Position numbers and translations under genes: made by a program | Assembly: GCA_016745035.1 (NCBI GenBank) | Contig: JADGDE010000002.1 | Coordinates: 310,433 to 374,432 of the forward strand | Origin: Thiotrichales bacterium | Lineage (GTDB): Bacteria > Pseudomonadota > Gammaproteobacteria > Beggiatoales > Beggiatoaceae | DNA length: 64,000 bases | Reading direction: 5' to 3' | In this document: piece after piece, positions 49,001 through 57,204 of the stretch | How positions within the stretch are numbered: position 1 is the stretch's first letter | How the letters are laid out: each line of letters starts with the position of its first letter | Notes under the pieces: model-generated | Told to the model about the DNA's origin: nothing | What the model saw: the letters and a program-made list of their open reading frames with translations, nothing else | The model's database searches: none

Positions 49001-49079
49001 CTGAACTGTAAGTGCAACCAGCTATGGATACCAATAATGTAAAAATTAAAAATATTTGGCTCATTATCTTGAACTTCAT
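46074..49079 (-). CDS. CHAT (caspase-like) protease domain protein with TPR repeats, lipoprotein
   Basis: 1001 aa. The N-terminus is a lipoprotein signal with lipobox SIAGC (Cys22). A region of about 200 residues of unknown fold follows, then TPR repeats (about 235-440; e.g. GRRGESEIFNDIGNVYANIE), a helical linker (440-640), and a C-terminal CHAT domain (about 690-1000). The catalytic dyad is His near 858 (VLHIASHFSL) and Cys near 903 (LALSACNTGMG). CHAT domains are caspase-fold peptidases, some of which act in anti-phage cell death. Base composition changes sharply near 47780: the 5' third is very AT-rich, the 3' part like core genes, suggesting a mosaic gene. Directly downstream of ptuAB. 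Confidence 0.88.
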   Translation of the reverse strand: MKFKIMSQIFLIFTLLVSIAGCTYSSGPNDLGRNHSKPSSIPSYIDKLTSSRKSHYFYAHILLRNLFFSNPQYFIEKIHTEKEGYLRRILNDLQKHEFKKINPNKIHVEKIINKKNNKLYIIDLPEPKRATEAYYIVLSLKENKPRFFTLEKTTDIKKTGIKAVICEWKFENGQISHENYGISIKKTSKKTFLRILPSLLKNTFLRPSAGFGVTQDGQIYLKINPNRGRETVDKLEKIFIKGVKALDVYDFRAGLFELEQGLKHSEELKYLYYIGKFSSSIGYLYEQLGKYNKAVFYYKKAIKNSDEAGDYKGTSNSLNLLTNIFRIGNQEQLALEQYNEILILYQGVGNRRGESEIFNDIGNVYANIEKYAKAQEAYEKALAIAHELNDLNMERIILFGVAMLYEKQGKSLKSQEHLLRTLFLFKYNDLKNLWQVWYGLHRVTKKLNNPNAAIFYGKQAVNTIQQLRSHVAQLDDKSLHQSFLKYKKHVYEDLADLLMRQGRLFEAQKVLDLLKQEEYFDFIRRTRAEELPSDGLRFTPPEQPWFERYQAIAKQLVTLGEAYALLGEKKKRGLSLSSQEQQRLEQLTVDLSIAEQALQAWFKNTNTALGNLKAEDMQAALNAFDDKREQLRGLLKDLGKGTVLVYFVPFAERLDILISTAEVTVRREVAVKREDLGKAVLALREALKQAGRKRGWDMPTASNNMAAPMDLTVVQSAAKPLYDWLIAPIAADLRRAEAEVLMVYLAGEMRYLPLAALHSGKGWLAEDYALAMYTAAADMHLKTEPQTQWKVAGLGVSGKHEGFAPLPAVKTELESIVRRGAQDKDGILPGEIHLDADFTENTLSDVLLRDFPVLHIASHFSLQVGKDTDSFLLLGDGSHLSLADFATKRFDWQGLDMLALSACNTGMGINTGDGTEVEGLGTLVVKRGAKSVLASLWPVSDQSTAEFMRQLYSVEAASPISKAKAIQKVQQAFIAAKQSDLPDYYRHPFHWSAFILMGNWL

Positions 49080-49215
49080 TAAATAAATACCTATTGCACT
49101 TAGAGGCGGAAAAGTTGTTATATAAAAGCATCAAATGCTAACGCTAGAATTGCTGATATTCTGCTGGTTGTCGTTTAAAAGACAACGATCTCTGTGCTCA
49201 ACCTCAGCCTTCAAA

Positions 49216-49806
49216 TCACTCACCCAAAAAACAAGCCCTCAAAAAACTAATAAACGCTTGCGATTGTCCCAGACTTTGTTTCAACCGCTCTGGCTGTTGC
49301 CCAAATACTTTTAACAAAGCGCGGCGGGCATTGAGCCGTGCCAGTTGCAGGTGTTTATTGTTGAGCCACAAAATATCAATCATGTAGTTTGCTTTGTCAT
49401 TATCAGCAACGGCTTGTATTTCACCTGTTTGTTTATCATAACAAAAGTGCTGTTCTAGCCCTTTTTCAGTATTGGGGTTGAGAAAAAGTTCTGGCTCATA
49501 TTCGTTATTTTTACGGTGTCCGCAGCTTTGTTTGTATTTATCACACTGGGCATCGTAGCCATCACAAGAGACGGCTAAGTTCTCATAAACAAAACGCAAT
49601 TGGGGATAGTATTCTTGTGGCGCAAGGTGTTCGATGTGGCTGTTTTCAGTATCAAGTTTAGCCTCGCAATAAACACACAAGCCTTGTTGTTCTGTGCTTA
49701 TGTGTTGGCGCAAAGCGGGTTTGTCTGCCAATCTTTTCCAAGTCTTAGCTTTGGCGCTGGCTTTTAGAAAAAATTCAGGGGCAGGTCTTTTTGCAATGCT
49801 TCTCAT
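49216..49806 (-). CDS. ptuB: HNH endonuclease of Septu-like system (PtuB)
   Basis: 196 aa, TIGR02646/PtuB-like HNH nuclease. The zinc/HNH core is CVYCEAK (Cys44, Cys47), SHIEHLAPQ (His57, His60) and YENLAVSC (Asn76), followed by further metal ligands CDKYKQSCGH. In Septu and in retron Ec78 this nuclease works with the PtuA ATPase to cleave nucleic acid on phage infection. Its ATG overlaps the ptuA stop by 4 bp (49803-49806), the usual arrangement. All catalytic residues look intact. Confidence 0.88.
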   Translation of the reverse strand: MRSIAKRPAPEFFLKASAKAKTWKRLADKPALRQHISTEQQGLCVYCEAKLDTENSHIEHLAPQEYYPQLRFVYENLAVSCDGYDAQCDKYKQSCGHRKNNEYEPELFLNPNTEKGLEQHFCYDKQTGEIQAVADNDKANYMIDILWLNNKHLQLARLNARRALLKVFGQQPERLKQSLGQSQAFISFLRACFLGE

Positions 49807-50882
49807 GAGAATGACCGCAAGTTAATCAATAATTGCATCTCTTGCATAAACTCAGAATTAAGGCTTTCTTGTTGCAAGATTTTTTCTCGCAAAGCTTTTG
49901 CCTCTGGGCTGTTTTCTTCTTCTGTCTCGATAAATTGGCGGTATTGTCGATACCAGTTTTCCAAATAACTGGGGCGAATATCAGCGCCCATAATCTCCTG
50001 CAAGATGGAGTTAATATCTCGCCCAATTGGTGCTTGCTTGCGGCTGATGGCGACAATTTTATTGTTTTCTTTCGCTAACAGTATCAAATGCTCTGCGGGG
50101 GTGTTGGCAATAATATAAGGCGAGTGGGTGGCGATGATAAATTGGTTGTTTTTACCAATGCGTTGGTAAATATTTAAAATTTCTTGTTGCCAGCGAGGAT
50201 GTAGGGCTAATTCTGGTTCATCAATTAAGATTATCGAGTCTTCAGGGTTGTGAATCATCAAGGCCACGGCACGGGCATAGAGTTGTTTTTCACCATCGCT
50301 GAGTTGTTCGATGCTGAGTAAATCGCCATTGATGTTTTTGAACATCGGGCGGTTAAAGCCTTCATGGTGGCGGACATCGTGTAGTTTTGTCAGTAAATCC
50401 GCACCTTGGAAATGTTGGTTAAATTGCGCTACCGCATCAGCGGCGCGTGCTTGCGGGTCGGCTTTGTGGCTTTGGCGTTCTTGTGCTATGACGTATTCGC
50501 GGATGTAAAACTCGGCGTTGCCGAGTAGGTTTCCACCTACTTTAATGGATAAACCATTGTTTTGTTGTAATTGATGGATGGTTTTGTAATTAAAATCTAA
50601 TTGAGCGGGGATGAGGATAATTTTTTCTTTTGGTTTCGCACTAAAATACTGTGACAAGTTGTTAATTTTTTCGTTGGTAGAAGAAAAAACACAGCATTTT
50701 AAGTTGTCTTTTAATGAAAAATCGTGGGGTCTAAAAAGAGAGTGCAATAAACTGGTTTTCCCGCAGCCATTCACCCCAGCAACCACATTCAAAACATTCT
50801 CACCATTTTTCGGTGCTTGAAAGGTTAGCTCTAAGTCTTTGAGAATTTTATATTGTTCAATTTTTATCGATTGAATATACAT
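49803..50882 (-). CDS. ptuA: AAA/ABC-type ATPase of Septu-like system (PtuA)
   Basis: 359-aa SMC/ABC-type ATPase. Walker A GVNGCGKTS (residues 36-44), Q-loop region, ABC signature LSDGEKQ (194-200), Walker B IILIDEPELALHPRWQQ (217-233) and switch-region ATHSPYIIAN are intact. An insertion with RQSHKADPQARAAD lies between. PtuA senses infection and holds PtuB in check or activates it. It lacks a fused TOPRIM (OLD) nuclease, which supports PtuA rather than OLD. No reverse transcriptase or ncRNA is nearby, so this is a free-standing Septu rather than a retron. Confidence 0.87.
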   Translation of the reverse strand: MYIQSIKIEQYKILKDLELTFQAPKNGENVLNVVAGVNGCGKTSLLHSLFRPHDFSLKDNLKCCVFSSTNEKINNLSQYFSAKPKEKIILIPAQLDFNYKTIHQLQQNNGLSIKVGGNLLGNAEFYIREYVIAQERQSHKADPQARAADAVAQFNQHFQGADLLTKLHDVRHHEGFNRPMFKNINGDLLSIEQLSDGEKQLYARAVALMIHNPEDSIILIDEPELALHPRWQQEILNIYQRIGKNNQFIIATHSPYIIANTPAEHLILLAKENNKIVAISRKQAPIGRDINSILQEIMGADIRPSYLENWYRQYRQFIETEEENSPEAKALREKILQQESLNSEFMQEMQLLINLRSFS

Positions 50883-50904
50883 GCTTGCTGTTTATTTCGT
50901 AAAA

Positions 50905-50932
50905 GAGCCGTAGCAGTGCTACGGCTCTACGG
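50905..50932 (-). terminator. Hairpin terminator between lysS and ptuA
   Basis: GAGCCGTAGCA / TGCTACGGCTC (50905-50927) is a perfect 23-nt palindrome starting 2 bp past the lysS stop. Read on the minus strand it is followed by TTTTACG, giving a GC-rich stem plus T-run. It isolates the ptuAB unit from lysS and contains the dispersed GAGCCGTAGC repeat also seen at 44713-44748. Confidence 0.65.
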
Positions 50933-50933
50933 T

Positions 50934-52451
50934 TTAGTCTTTATGGCGCATATGAGGGAATAGCAAGACATCACGAATAGTCGGCTTGTTCGCTAGCAAC
51001 ATCACTAAGCGGTCGATGCCGATGCCCTCGCCTGCGGTGGGGGGAAGGCCATATTCTAAGGCGCGGATGTAATCGGCATCGTAGTGCATCGCCTCATCGT
51101 CGCCTGCGTCTTTTTCTGCCACTTGAGCTTGGAAGCGTTCGGCTTGGTCTTCTGCATCGTTAAGCTCGGAGAAGCCATTGGCAATTTCGCGCCCGCCGAT
51201 GAATAGCTCGAAGCGGTCGGTGACTTCTGGGTTGTCGTCGTTGCGTCGCGCTAAGGGCGATATTTCGGTGGGGTAAGCGGTGATGAAAGTTGGGTCTTTG
51301 AGTTGGTGTTCGCCTGTGGCTTCAAAGATTTCCATTTGTAGCTTGCCTACGCCGTCGGTGTCTTTGTAATGAATATTGTTTTCATCGGCAAAAGCACGCA
51401 GGGCTTCTAGGTCGTTGACATCACTATCGGAGATACTGGGGTTAAAGTGTTGTACCACTTCGACTACGGTCATGCGGGCGAAAGGTTTGCCAAAGTCGTA
51501 GGTTTCTTCGCCATAGGGCACTTGGCTGGTGCCTAAGATATTTTCGGCTAAACCTCGGAACAGGGTTTCGGTTAAATCCATCAAGTCGTGATAGTCGGCA
51601 TAGGCTTGGTAAAATTCCAGCATGGTAAATTCGGGGTTATGCCGTGTCGATAAACCTTCGTTGCGGAAGTTGCGATTAACTTCAAACACGCGCTCAAAAC
51701 CACCAACAACCAAGCGTTTGAGATAGAGTTCGGGCGCGATGCGCAAAAATATTTCCATATCCAAGGCGTTGTGATGGGTCACAAATGGGCGTGCAGTCGC
51801 ACCGCCAGGGATGGTTTGCATCATCGGGGTTTCGACTTCCATAAAGTCGCGCCCTTCAAAGAAGTTACGAATATAGCTGATGGTGCGGCTGCGCAGCTTA
51901 AAGGTGTCCCGGCTGTCTTGGTTCATGATTAAATCAAGATAACGCTGACGATAACGGGTTTCTTGGTCGGTAAGACCGTGGAATTTTTCTGGCAATGGGC
52001 GCAGACATTTGGTCATCAGGCGGACGCTGGTGACTTTGATAGACAGTTCGTTGGTTTTGGTGCGAAATAACGTGCCTTCAGCGGCTAAGGTATCGCCTAA
52101 GTCCCAGTGTTTAAACTCGGTATTGTATACGCCTTCGGGTAGGTCATCGCGGCGCACGTAAAGCTGAATTTTACCGGACATGTCTTGCAAGGTGGCAAAG
52201 GAGGCTTTGCCCATGATGCGGCGGGTCATTAAGCGCCCAGCAACGCTGACTTTTATCGGGGTTTCTGCAAGGCTGTCTTTGTCGTGTTCGGCATAGTCGC
52301 TGTGGAGTTGGGCTGCGAGGTTTTCACGGCGAAAGTCGTTCGGAAAGGCGATCCCCTTATCTCGTAAGCTGCTGAGTTTTTGGCGGCGCAGGGCAATTTG
52401 CGCTTGTTCATCAGATTCGGAATGGGCAGGGGTAGCGTTAGCGTCACTCAT
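50934..52451 (-). CDS. lysS: Lysyl-tRNA synthetase, class II
   Basis: Charges tRNA-Lys. 505 aa, normal length. An OB-fold anticodon-binding domain (about 60-160; [19 protein letters not shown]), class II motif 1 ([20 protein letters not shown]), motif 2 ([20 protein letters not shown]) and motif 3 ([20 protein letters not shown]) are intact. The usual neighbour prfB is not upstream; instead mucD, a glutaredoxin-like gene and a 71-aa gene are. Confidence 0.97.
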   Translation of the reverse strand: MSDANATPAHSESDEQAQIALRRQKLSSLRDKGIAFPNDFRRENLAAQLHSDYAEHDKDSLAETPIKVSVAGRLMTRRIMGKASFATLQDMSGKIQLYVRRDDLPEGVYNTEFKHWDLGDTLAAEGTLFRTKTNELSIKVTSVRLMTKCLRPLPEKFHGLTDQETRYRQRYLDLIMNQDSRDTFKLRSRTISYIRNFFEGRDFMEVETPMMQTIPGGATARPFVTHHNALDMEIFLRIAPELYLKRLVVGGFERVFEVNRNFRNEGLSTRHNPEFTMLEFYQAYADYHDLMDLTETLFRGLAENILGTSQVPYGEETYDFGKPFARMTVVEVVQHFNPSISDSDVNDLEALRAFADENNIHYKDTDGVGKLQMEIFEATGEHQLKDPTFITAYPTEISPLARRNDDNPEVTDRFELFIGGREIANGFSELNDAEDQAERFQAQVAEKDAGDDEAMHYDADYIRALEYGLPPTAGEGIGIDRLVMLLANKPTIRDVLLFPHMRHKD

Positions 52452-52521
52452 TGTTTTTATTTAACTCATGTGAGCAGCCGTTATCGGAGGTAAGCTGCTA
52501 AGATTTAAGGGTAATAAGGTT

Positions 52522-52737
52522 TTATAGAATACTGTATAAGCGCTTTAATAAAACGGGCTGGTCGGCAAAGTCGCGGGCAAGGTGGGCATTGACATCAACG
52601 CCGCCACGCCTGAGAGTGTGTTCATCGACACAATCTAAAAGGACGTTGCTGTAGTGTTCGAGGTATTGGGATATTTCCGTAATCGGTGCATCTTCAGTCG
52701 GCACAGGTTCTGGAATTTTAAATTGATACAATGACAT
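52522..52737 (-). CDS. Small hypothetical protein
   Basis: 71 aa, soluble, no recognised family (YQFKIPEPVPTEDAPITEIS at the start). It sits 4 bp downstream of the glutaredoxin-like gene and upstream of lysS on the same strand, so it is probably translated as part of the mucD transcript. It contains one cysteine. Confidence 0.6.
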   Translation of the reverse strand: MSLYQFKIPEPVPTEDAPITEISQYLEHYSNVLLDCVDEHTLRRGGVDVNAHLARDFADQPVLLKRLYSIL

Positions 52738-52741
52738 GGTC

Positions 52742-52990
52742 TTAGCTTATCGCGTGTTGTTTGAGTACGGCTATCAGTTCCGCTTGTTTGAGATGATAGC
52801 GGCAGATTTCTTGCTCACCCAGTGCCAACACGGGGATTTTGTCGTTATAGCGCAGGCGCAGCAGTTCGTCGGCATCAATATCGACCAGTTGTAGGGCGAA
52901 TTGATATTCAGGCTGTAGCGCCGCGACGGCGGCTTGCATGTCGTCACACAAGTGGCAGCCCTCGCGGTGGTATAAGGTCAGGGTGAGCAA
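52742..52990 (-). CDS. Glutaredoxin-like (DUF836) thioredoxin-fold protein
   Basis: 82 aa. The redox motif is REGCHLCDD (CxxC), followed by the cis-proline region DKIPVLALGEQEI. DUF836-type proteins are small thiol-redox proteins with no fixed substrate. I choose the TTG at 52988-52990 since GAGG lies 7 nt upstream; the longer frame to 53023 only overlaps the mucD end. It follows mucD, overlapping or abutting it. Confidence 0.85.
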   Translation of the reverse strand: MLTLTLYHREGCHLCDDMQAAVAALQPEYQFALQLVDIDADELLRLRYNDKIPVLALGEQEICRYHLKQAELIAVLKQHAIS

Positions 52991-53000
52991 GGCAATTCCT

Positions 53001-54437
53001 CTATTCGGCGACTTTAATCGCAAGGAAGGTGGGCGAGCCTTTGCGGTTAATCAACACAGGTACGCGTTGACCGGGTTTTAGCTCGGCGACGATGCTAGCA
53101 AAGGCTTTAGGGTTGTCGATTTGTTGGCGGTTGATCATCACGATCACATCGCCGACTTTAATCCCCGCATCCACGCCATTGTTTTCGACTTTTTTCACTA
53201 ATACCCCGCCTTCTTCAATCTTAGAGGCTTCGCGTGCAGCATCCGTCATATCGGTGATGGTGAGGCCGAGTTTGTCATAGTGTAAGCTACCATTGCTAGC
53301 GCCTGTGCTGCTGCGTAGTTCTGCATCCGTAGGGAGTTCGCCGACAGCGACTTCGATTTCAACCCGTTTACCATCGCGTAATACTTCAGCAATCACGGCT
53401 TTACCAACTGGGGTGCTGCCGACAATCGGGGGTAATTCGGAGGAAGAACCAACTTCTTTACCGTTGAATTTGACGATCACATCGCCAAGCTGGAAGCCCG
53501 CTTCTTTGGCAGGGCCGTTATCAAATAACTCGGCAACCAACGCGCCATGGGGTTTTTCCATCCCAAAAGATTCGGCTAAGTCGCGAGTAACTTCTTGAAT
53601 CATGACCCCAAGCCAGCCGCGAGAAACTGAACCATTGTCTTGGATTTGTTTGATGACGTTTTTCATTAAATCGACTGGAATGGCGAAAGACAAGCCCATA
53701 AAGCCACCCGAACCGCTATAGATTTGCGCATTCACGCCGACAACTTCACCGTTAAGGTTGAATAAGGGCCCGCCAGAGTTGCCGGGGTTGATGGCAACAT
53801 CGGTTTGAATGAAAGGCACATAATTGCTGTTACCGCTGGGCAGGCTGCGTTTTTTGGCGCTGACAATGCCAGCAGTCACAGAGTGTTCAAAACCAAAAGG
53901 TGAGCCAATTGCCAGTACCCATGCACCGACTTTTAACTTGTCAGATGAACCGAGTTTGACCACGGGTAAGCCTGTGGCTTCGACTTTGAGTAAGGCTAGG
54001 TCGGTACGTTTATCCGAGCCAATCAGTTTGGCTTCAAATTCGCGACGGTCGGTGAGGCGGACAATGATTTCGTCTGCGCCATCGACGACGTGGTGATTGG
54101 TGATAATGTAGCCATCAGCGGAGTAAATGAAACCAGAACCAAGGGATTTAGGTTTGGGTTGCTGTGAGCGCGGGCTGTCGTCTTTTTGCTGCTCTTTGGG
54201 CATTTCATCAAAGAAATGTTTGAATAAATCATACAAGGGGCTGTCTTCAGGCACGCCGCCAAAATGACGCTCTAGCTGTGAGCTTAAGCCCTTGCCTGCC
54301 GCTTTGGTGGTACTGATATTGACCACGGCCGCGCCTTCTTGTTCAACCAAGGCGGTAAAATCTGGTAAGCCTTGCACCAGCGTAGCATGGCTCGCTGGCA
54401 GGAAAAAATAAAGAGACAGTAGTAACAAATAACGCAT
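53001..54437 (-). CDS. mucD: Periplasmic serine protease DegP/MucD (DegQ family)
   Basis: 478-aa HtrA-family protease and chaperone for misfolded envelope proteins. A signal peptide ends near ASHA (residue 18). The catalytic triad is His116 (TNHHVVDG), Asp146 (RTDLALL) and Ser221 (PGNSGGPLF), followed by two PDZ domains (about 275-365 and 385-475). Placed after rseC, as in the mucC-mucD arrangement of pseudomonads. Confidence 0.95.
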   Translation of the reverse strand: MRYLLLLSLYFFLPASHATLVQGLPDFTALVEQEGAAVVNISTTKAAGKGLSSQLERHFGGVPEDSPLYDLFKHFFDEMPKEQQKDDSPRSQQPKPKSLGSGFIYSADGYIITNHHVVDGADEIIVRLTDRREFEAKLIGSDKRTDLALLKVEATGLPVVKLGSSDKLKVGAWVLAIGSPFGFEHSVTAGIVSAKKRSLPSGNSNYVPFIQTDVAINPGNSGGPLFNLNGEVVGVNAQIYSGSGGFMGLSFAIPVDLMKNVIKQIQDNGSVSRGWLGVMIQEVTRDLAESFGMEKPHGALVAELFDNGPAKEAGFQLGDVIVKFNGKEVGSSSELPPIVGSTPVGKAVIAEVLRDGKRVEIEVAVGELPTDAELRSSTGASNGSLHYDKLGLTITDMTDAAREASKIEEGGVLVKKVENNGVDAGIKVGDVIVMINRQQIDNPKAFASIVAELKPGQRVPVLINRKGSPTFLAIKVAE

Positions 54438-54458
54438 ATAGATTTTCCTAGATAAAGT

Positions 54459-54911
54459 TTAGTTTGATTCCACAGAAAGCATTAATACTTGGTAAGCCTG
54501 CTGATTTTGCCGGGTTTGCCAATAGCGTCCCAGCCCCATGCCCGCTAACAGTCCTAACATCGCTGACAAAAGGCTATGCGCATCATTAGGCGGGTTTGCC
54601 AGTGCTGTGTATAAGGCAGCGCCTAGCAATAAACCCAGCAAGGGCAACAGATAGACGCGAATCGCACTGTATAACAGGGCATTATCGGCAATGCCGAGCC
54701 GTACCGTGTCGCCGACTTGGGCATTTTGGCTGTTATGCACCACCAAGGCTTTGCTTCTTCCGGCTAAGAATTGGGTCAGTTGTCCCGTTCCACAAGCCCC
54801 TTGGCTTTGGCAATGTCCACAGCCTTGTTTGGCGCTGGTGCGTATCCAAGCTTGTGCGCTCTCAGCGTCGATAGCGACGACCGTGCCGTATTCTTCAATC
54901 ATATCCATCAT
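54459..54911 (-). CDS. rseC: SoxR-reducing/sigma-E regulatory protein RseC (MucC)
   Basis: 150-aa inner-membrane protein. The N-terminal half carries the Cys cluster GCGHCQSQGACG and the signature GDTVRLGI; two membrane helices (about 80-105 and 112-130) follow. In other gammaproteobacteria it sits in the rpoE-rseA-rseB-rseC (algT-mucA-mucB-mucC) operon. Here mucD follows but rpoE, rseA and rseB are absent upstream, replaced by divergent glgB. The start is ambiguous (Met1, Met2 or Met4) since no strong ribosome-binding site is seen. Confidence 0.9.
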   Translation of the reverse strand: MMDMIEEYGTVVAIDAESAQAWIRTSAKQGCGHCQSQGACGTGQLTQFLAGRSKALVVHNSQNAQVGDTVRLGIADNALLYSAIRVYLLPLLGLLLGAALYTALANPPNDAHSLLSAMLGLLAGMGLGRYWQTRQNQQAYQVLMLSVESN

Positions 54912-55035
54912 GGTTCAGCTAGTCAGGCGGCTATGATACCATAACCGAGTCCGCATAGCTGATAGACAAGCGGGTGAGATTCTGAAAAAAACGCAGCGCT
55001 TAAGCGCATAAGTTCAGTGCGGAGCATGGGGTTAT

Positions 55036-57204
55036 ATGAATAAGGATTTATTAAAAATTCAACAAGGCAGACACCACGATCCTTTCCGTGTTTTAGGGCG
55101 ACATACGCTTGATGACGAGCGCGAGATATTACGGGTTTTTTTGCCACAAGCTGAACAGGTCGAAATCTTAGGATTGGGTTTATTAAACCGCATCGAAGGC
55201 TCGGATATGTTTGCGCAAATCCGGTCTAAATCAGAACCCTTAGAGACGCATTACCGTTTGCGCTGGCAAGTGAAAGGCACGGGCGAGTGGCAAGAGCAAA
55301 TTTGCCCGTATAGTTTTTCTCCGCAATTAGGCGAAATGGATGTGCATTTATTTACCGAGGGCAAGCATCACCATGCTTATCGTTTTCTCGGTGCGCATCA
55401 TCAGTGTATTGATGGCATTGACGGTTGTTTGTTTGCGCTTTGGGTTCCCAATGCCGAGCGCGTCAGTGTGGTCGGTGACTTTAATCAGTGGGATGGGCGC
55501 AGGCATCCGATGCGTTGTTTGGGCAGCTCGGGGATTTGGGAATTATTCATCCCTGAATTGCCGATTGGCGCGGCCTATAAATACGAAATCCGCAATCAGC
55601 ATGGTCATTGCTTATTAAAAACCGACCCCTACGCGCAAGCGATGGCGCTACGCCCAGATAACACCTCTCACATTGCCGACCCCCAGCCTTTTGACTGGCA
55701 AGACCAAGCATGGCTCCAAAAGCGTGAGCAAAGCGATTGGCAACAACAGCCCTTAAGCATTTATGAAGTCCATGTCGGCTCTTGGCAGCGTGACCAAAAC
55801 CATCATTTTCTCAATTGGCGCACACTGGCTAAAACCTTATTGCCTTATGTTAAAAGCATGGGTTACAGCCATATCGAATTATTACCGATTGCCGAGCACC
55901 CCTTGGATCAATCGTGGGGCTATCAAGTCACGGGATTTTTTGCCCCCAGCGCCCGTCATGGCAGCCCTGAGGATTTGCGTTATTTTATCGACCAATGCCA
56001 TCAGCAGGGCGTTGGCGTGTTACTTGACTGGGTTCCGGCACATTTTCCCAAAGATGAATTTGCGCTAGCGAAGTTTAATGGCGAGGCGGTCTATGAACAC
56101 GCCGATCCGCGCCAAGGTGAGCATCAAGACTGGGGCACGTTGATTTTTAATTATGGGCGCACCGAAGTGCGCAATTTTCTGATTACCAATGCGATTTATT
56201 GGCTGGAAGAATTTCATATTGATGGGCTGCGGGTTGATGCCGTCGCCTCCATGCTTTACTTGGATTATTCCCGTGAAGATGGGCAGTGGTTGCCCAATGC
56301 CCACGGCGGGCGCGAAAACTTAGAGGCGATTGCCTTTTTGCGTGATATGAACAGCACCGTGCATCAGCTCTTTCCCGGGGTGCTAACGATTGCCGAGGAG
56401 TCCACTGCCTGGCCGATGGTCACTCGCCCTGTCGATGTTGGCGGGCTGGGCTTTTCGATGAAATGGAACATGGGCTGGATGAATGATAATTTAAGCTATA
56501 TCGAACTCGACCCGATTTATCGCCAATACCATCACGACCAGCTCACCTTTAGCCAAATGTACGCTTATAGCGAAAACTTTGTCTTGCCTTTGTCGCATGA
56601 TGAGGTGGTGCATGGCAAACGCAGTTTGCTGTCGAAAATGCCCGGCAATGATTGGGAAAAAATGGCAAATTTACGCTTATTTTATGCTTGGCAGTTTGCC
56701 AATCCCGGCAAAAAGCTCTTGTTTATGGGCGGCGAATTGGGACAATGGCAAGAGTGGAACGAGGCAACAGCGCTGGCTTGGGATGAAGCCAGTACGCCCG
56801 CTCATCAAGGCATTCAAACCTTGGTGCGGGACTTAAATCAACTTTATCGCCAAGAGCCAGCACTGCATGAGTTAGATTTCAGCGCCGAGGGTTTCCAGTG
56901 GATTGATTGCCATGATGTGCAGCAATCGGTGTTGAGTTTTGTCCGTTGGTCAGCCGAGCATCAACAACACATCGTTTGTGTGCATAATTTTACCCCCTTG
57001 GTGCGGGCGCATTATCGCCTCGGTGTGCCTGCCTCTCACGCCTATAGGGAAATTTTTAACAGTGATTCACATTATTACGGCGGCAGTAATCAGGGCAATG
57101 CCGCCCATATTGAAGTCAGCGATAACCCGTGGATGGGTTTTTCCCACAGTATAGAAATCACCTTACCGCCTTTAGCCAGTCTGTTTTTGAAGGAGCGCCC
57201 ATGA
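55036..57204 (+). CDS. glgB: 1,4-alpha-glucan branching enzyme
   Basis: Adds alpha-1,6 branches to glycogen. 722 aa: two N-terminal CBM48-like domains (about 1-215; VGDFNQWDGRRHPM), a GH13 (alpha/beta)8 barrel with nucleophile Asp in DGLRVDAVASMLYLDYSR, acid Glu in TIAEEST and transition-state Asp in PLSHDEVVHGK, and a C-terminal all-beta domain. Start of a glgB-glgA-glgP operon; glgC (ADP-glucose pyrophosphorylase) is not in the window. It overlaps glgA by 4 bp. Confidence 0.97.
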   Translation: MNKDLLKIQQGRHHDPFRVLGRHTLDDEREILRVFLPQAEQVEILGLGLLNRIEGSDMFAQIRSKSEPLETHYRLRWQVKGTGEWQEQICPYSFSPQLGEMDVHLFTEGKHHHAYRFLGAHHQCIDGIDGCLFALWVPNAERVSVVGDFNQWDGRRHPMRCLGSSGIWELFIPELPIGAAYKYEIRNQHGHCLLKTDPYAQAMALRPDNTSHIADPQPFDWQDQAWLQKREQSDWQQQPLSIYEVHVGSWQRDQNHHFLNWRTLAKTLLPYVKSMGYSHIELLPIAEHPLDQSWGYQVTGFFAPSARHGSPEDLRYFIDQCHQQGVGVLLDWVPAHFPKDEFALAKFNGEAVYEHADPRQGEHQDWGTLIFNYGRTEVRNFLITNAIYWLEEFHIDGLRVDAVASMLYLDYSREDGQWLPNAHGGRENLEAIAFLRDMNSTVHQLFPGVLTIAEESTAWPMVTRPVDVGGLGFSMKWNMGWMNDNLSYIELDPIYRQYHHDQLTFSQMYAYSENFVLPLSHDEVVHGKRSLLSKMPGNDWEKMANLRLFYAWQFANPGKKLLFMGGELGQWQEWNEATALAWDEASTPAHQGIQTLVRDLNQLYRQEPALHELDFSAEGFQWIDCHDVQQSVLSFVRWSAEHQQHIVCVHNFTPLVRAHYRLGVPASHAYREIFNSDSHYYGGSNQGNAAHIEVSDNPWMGFSHSIEITLPPLASLFLKERP

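Noticed and set aside
49803..50882. ptuA as an OLD-family nuclease or retron ATPase
   Set aside because: There is no C-terminal TOPRIM domain, and no reverse transcriptase or retron RNA near it; the HNH partner overlap fits Septu better.
57129..57200. N-terminal extension of glgA
   Set aside because: It lies fully inside glgB and lacks family similarity; the ATG at 57201 fits the glycogen synthase N-terminus and the 4-bp overlap.
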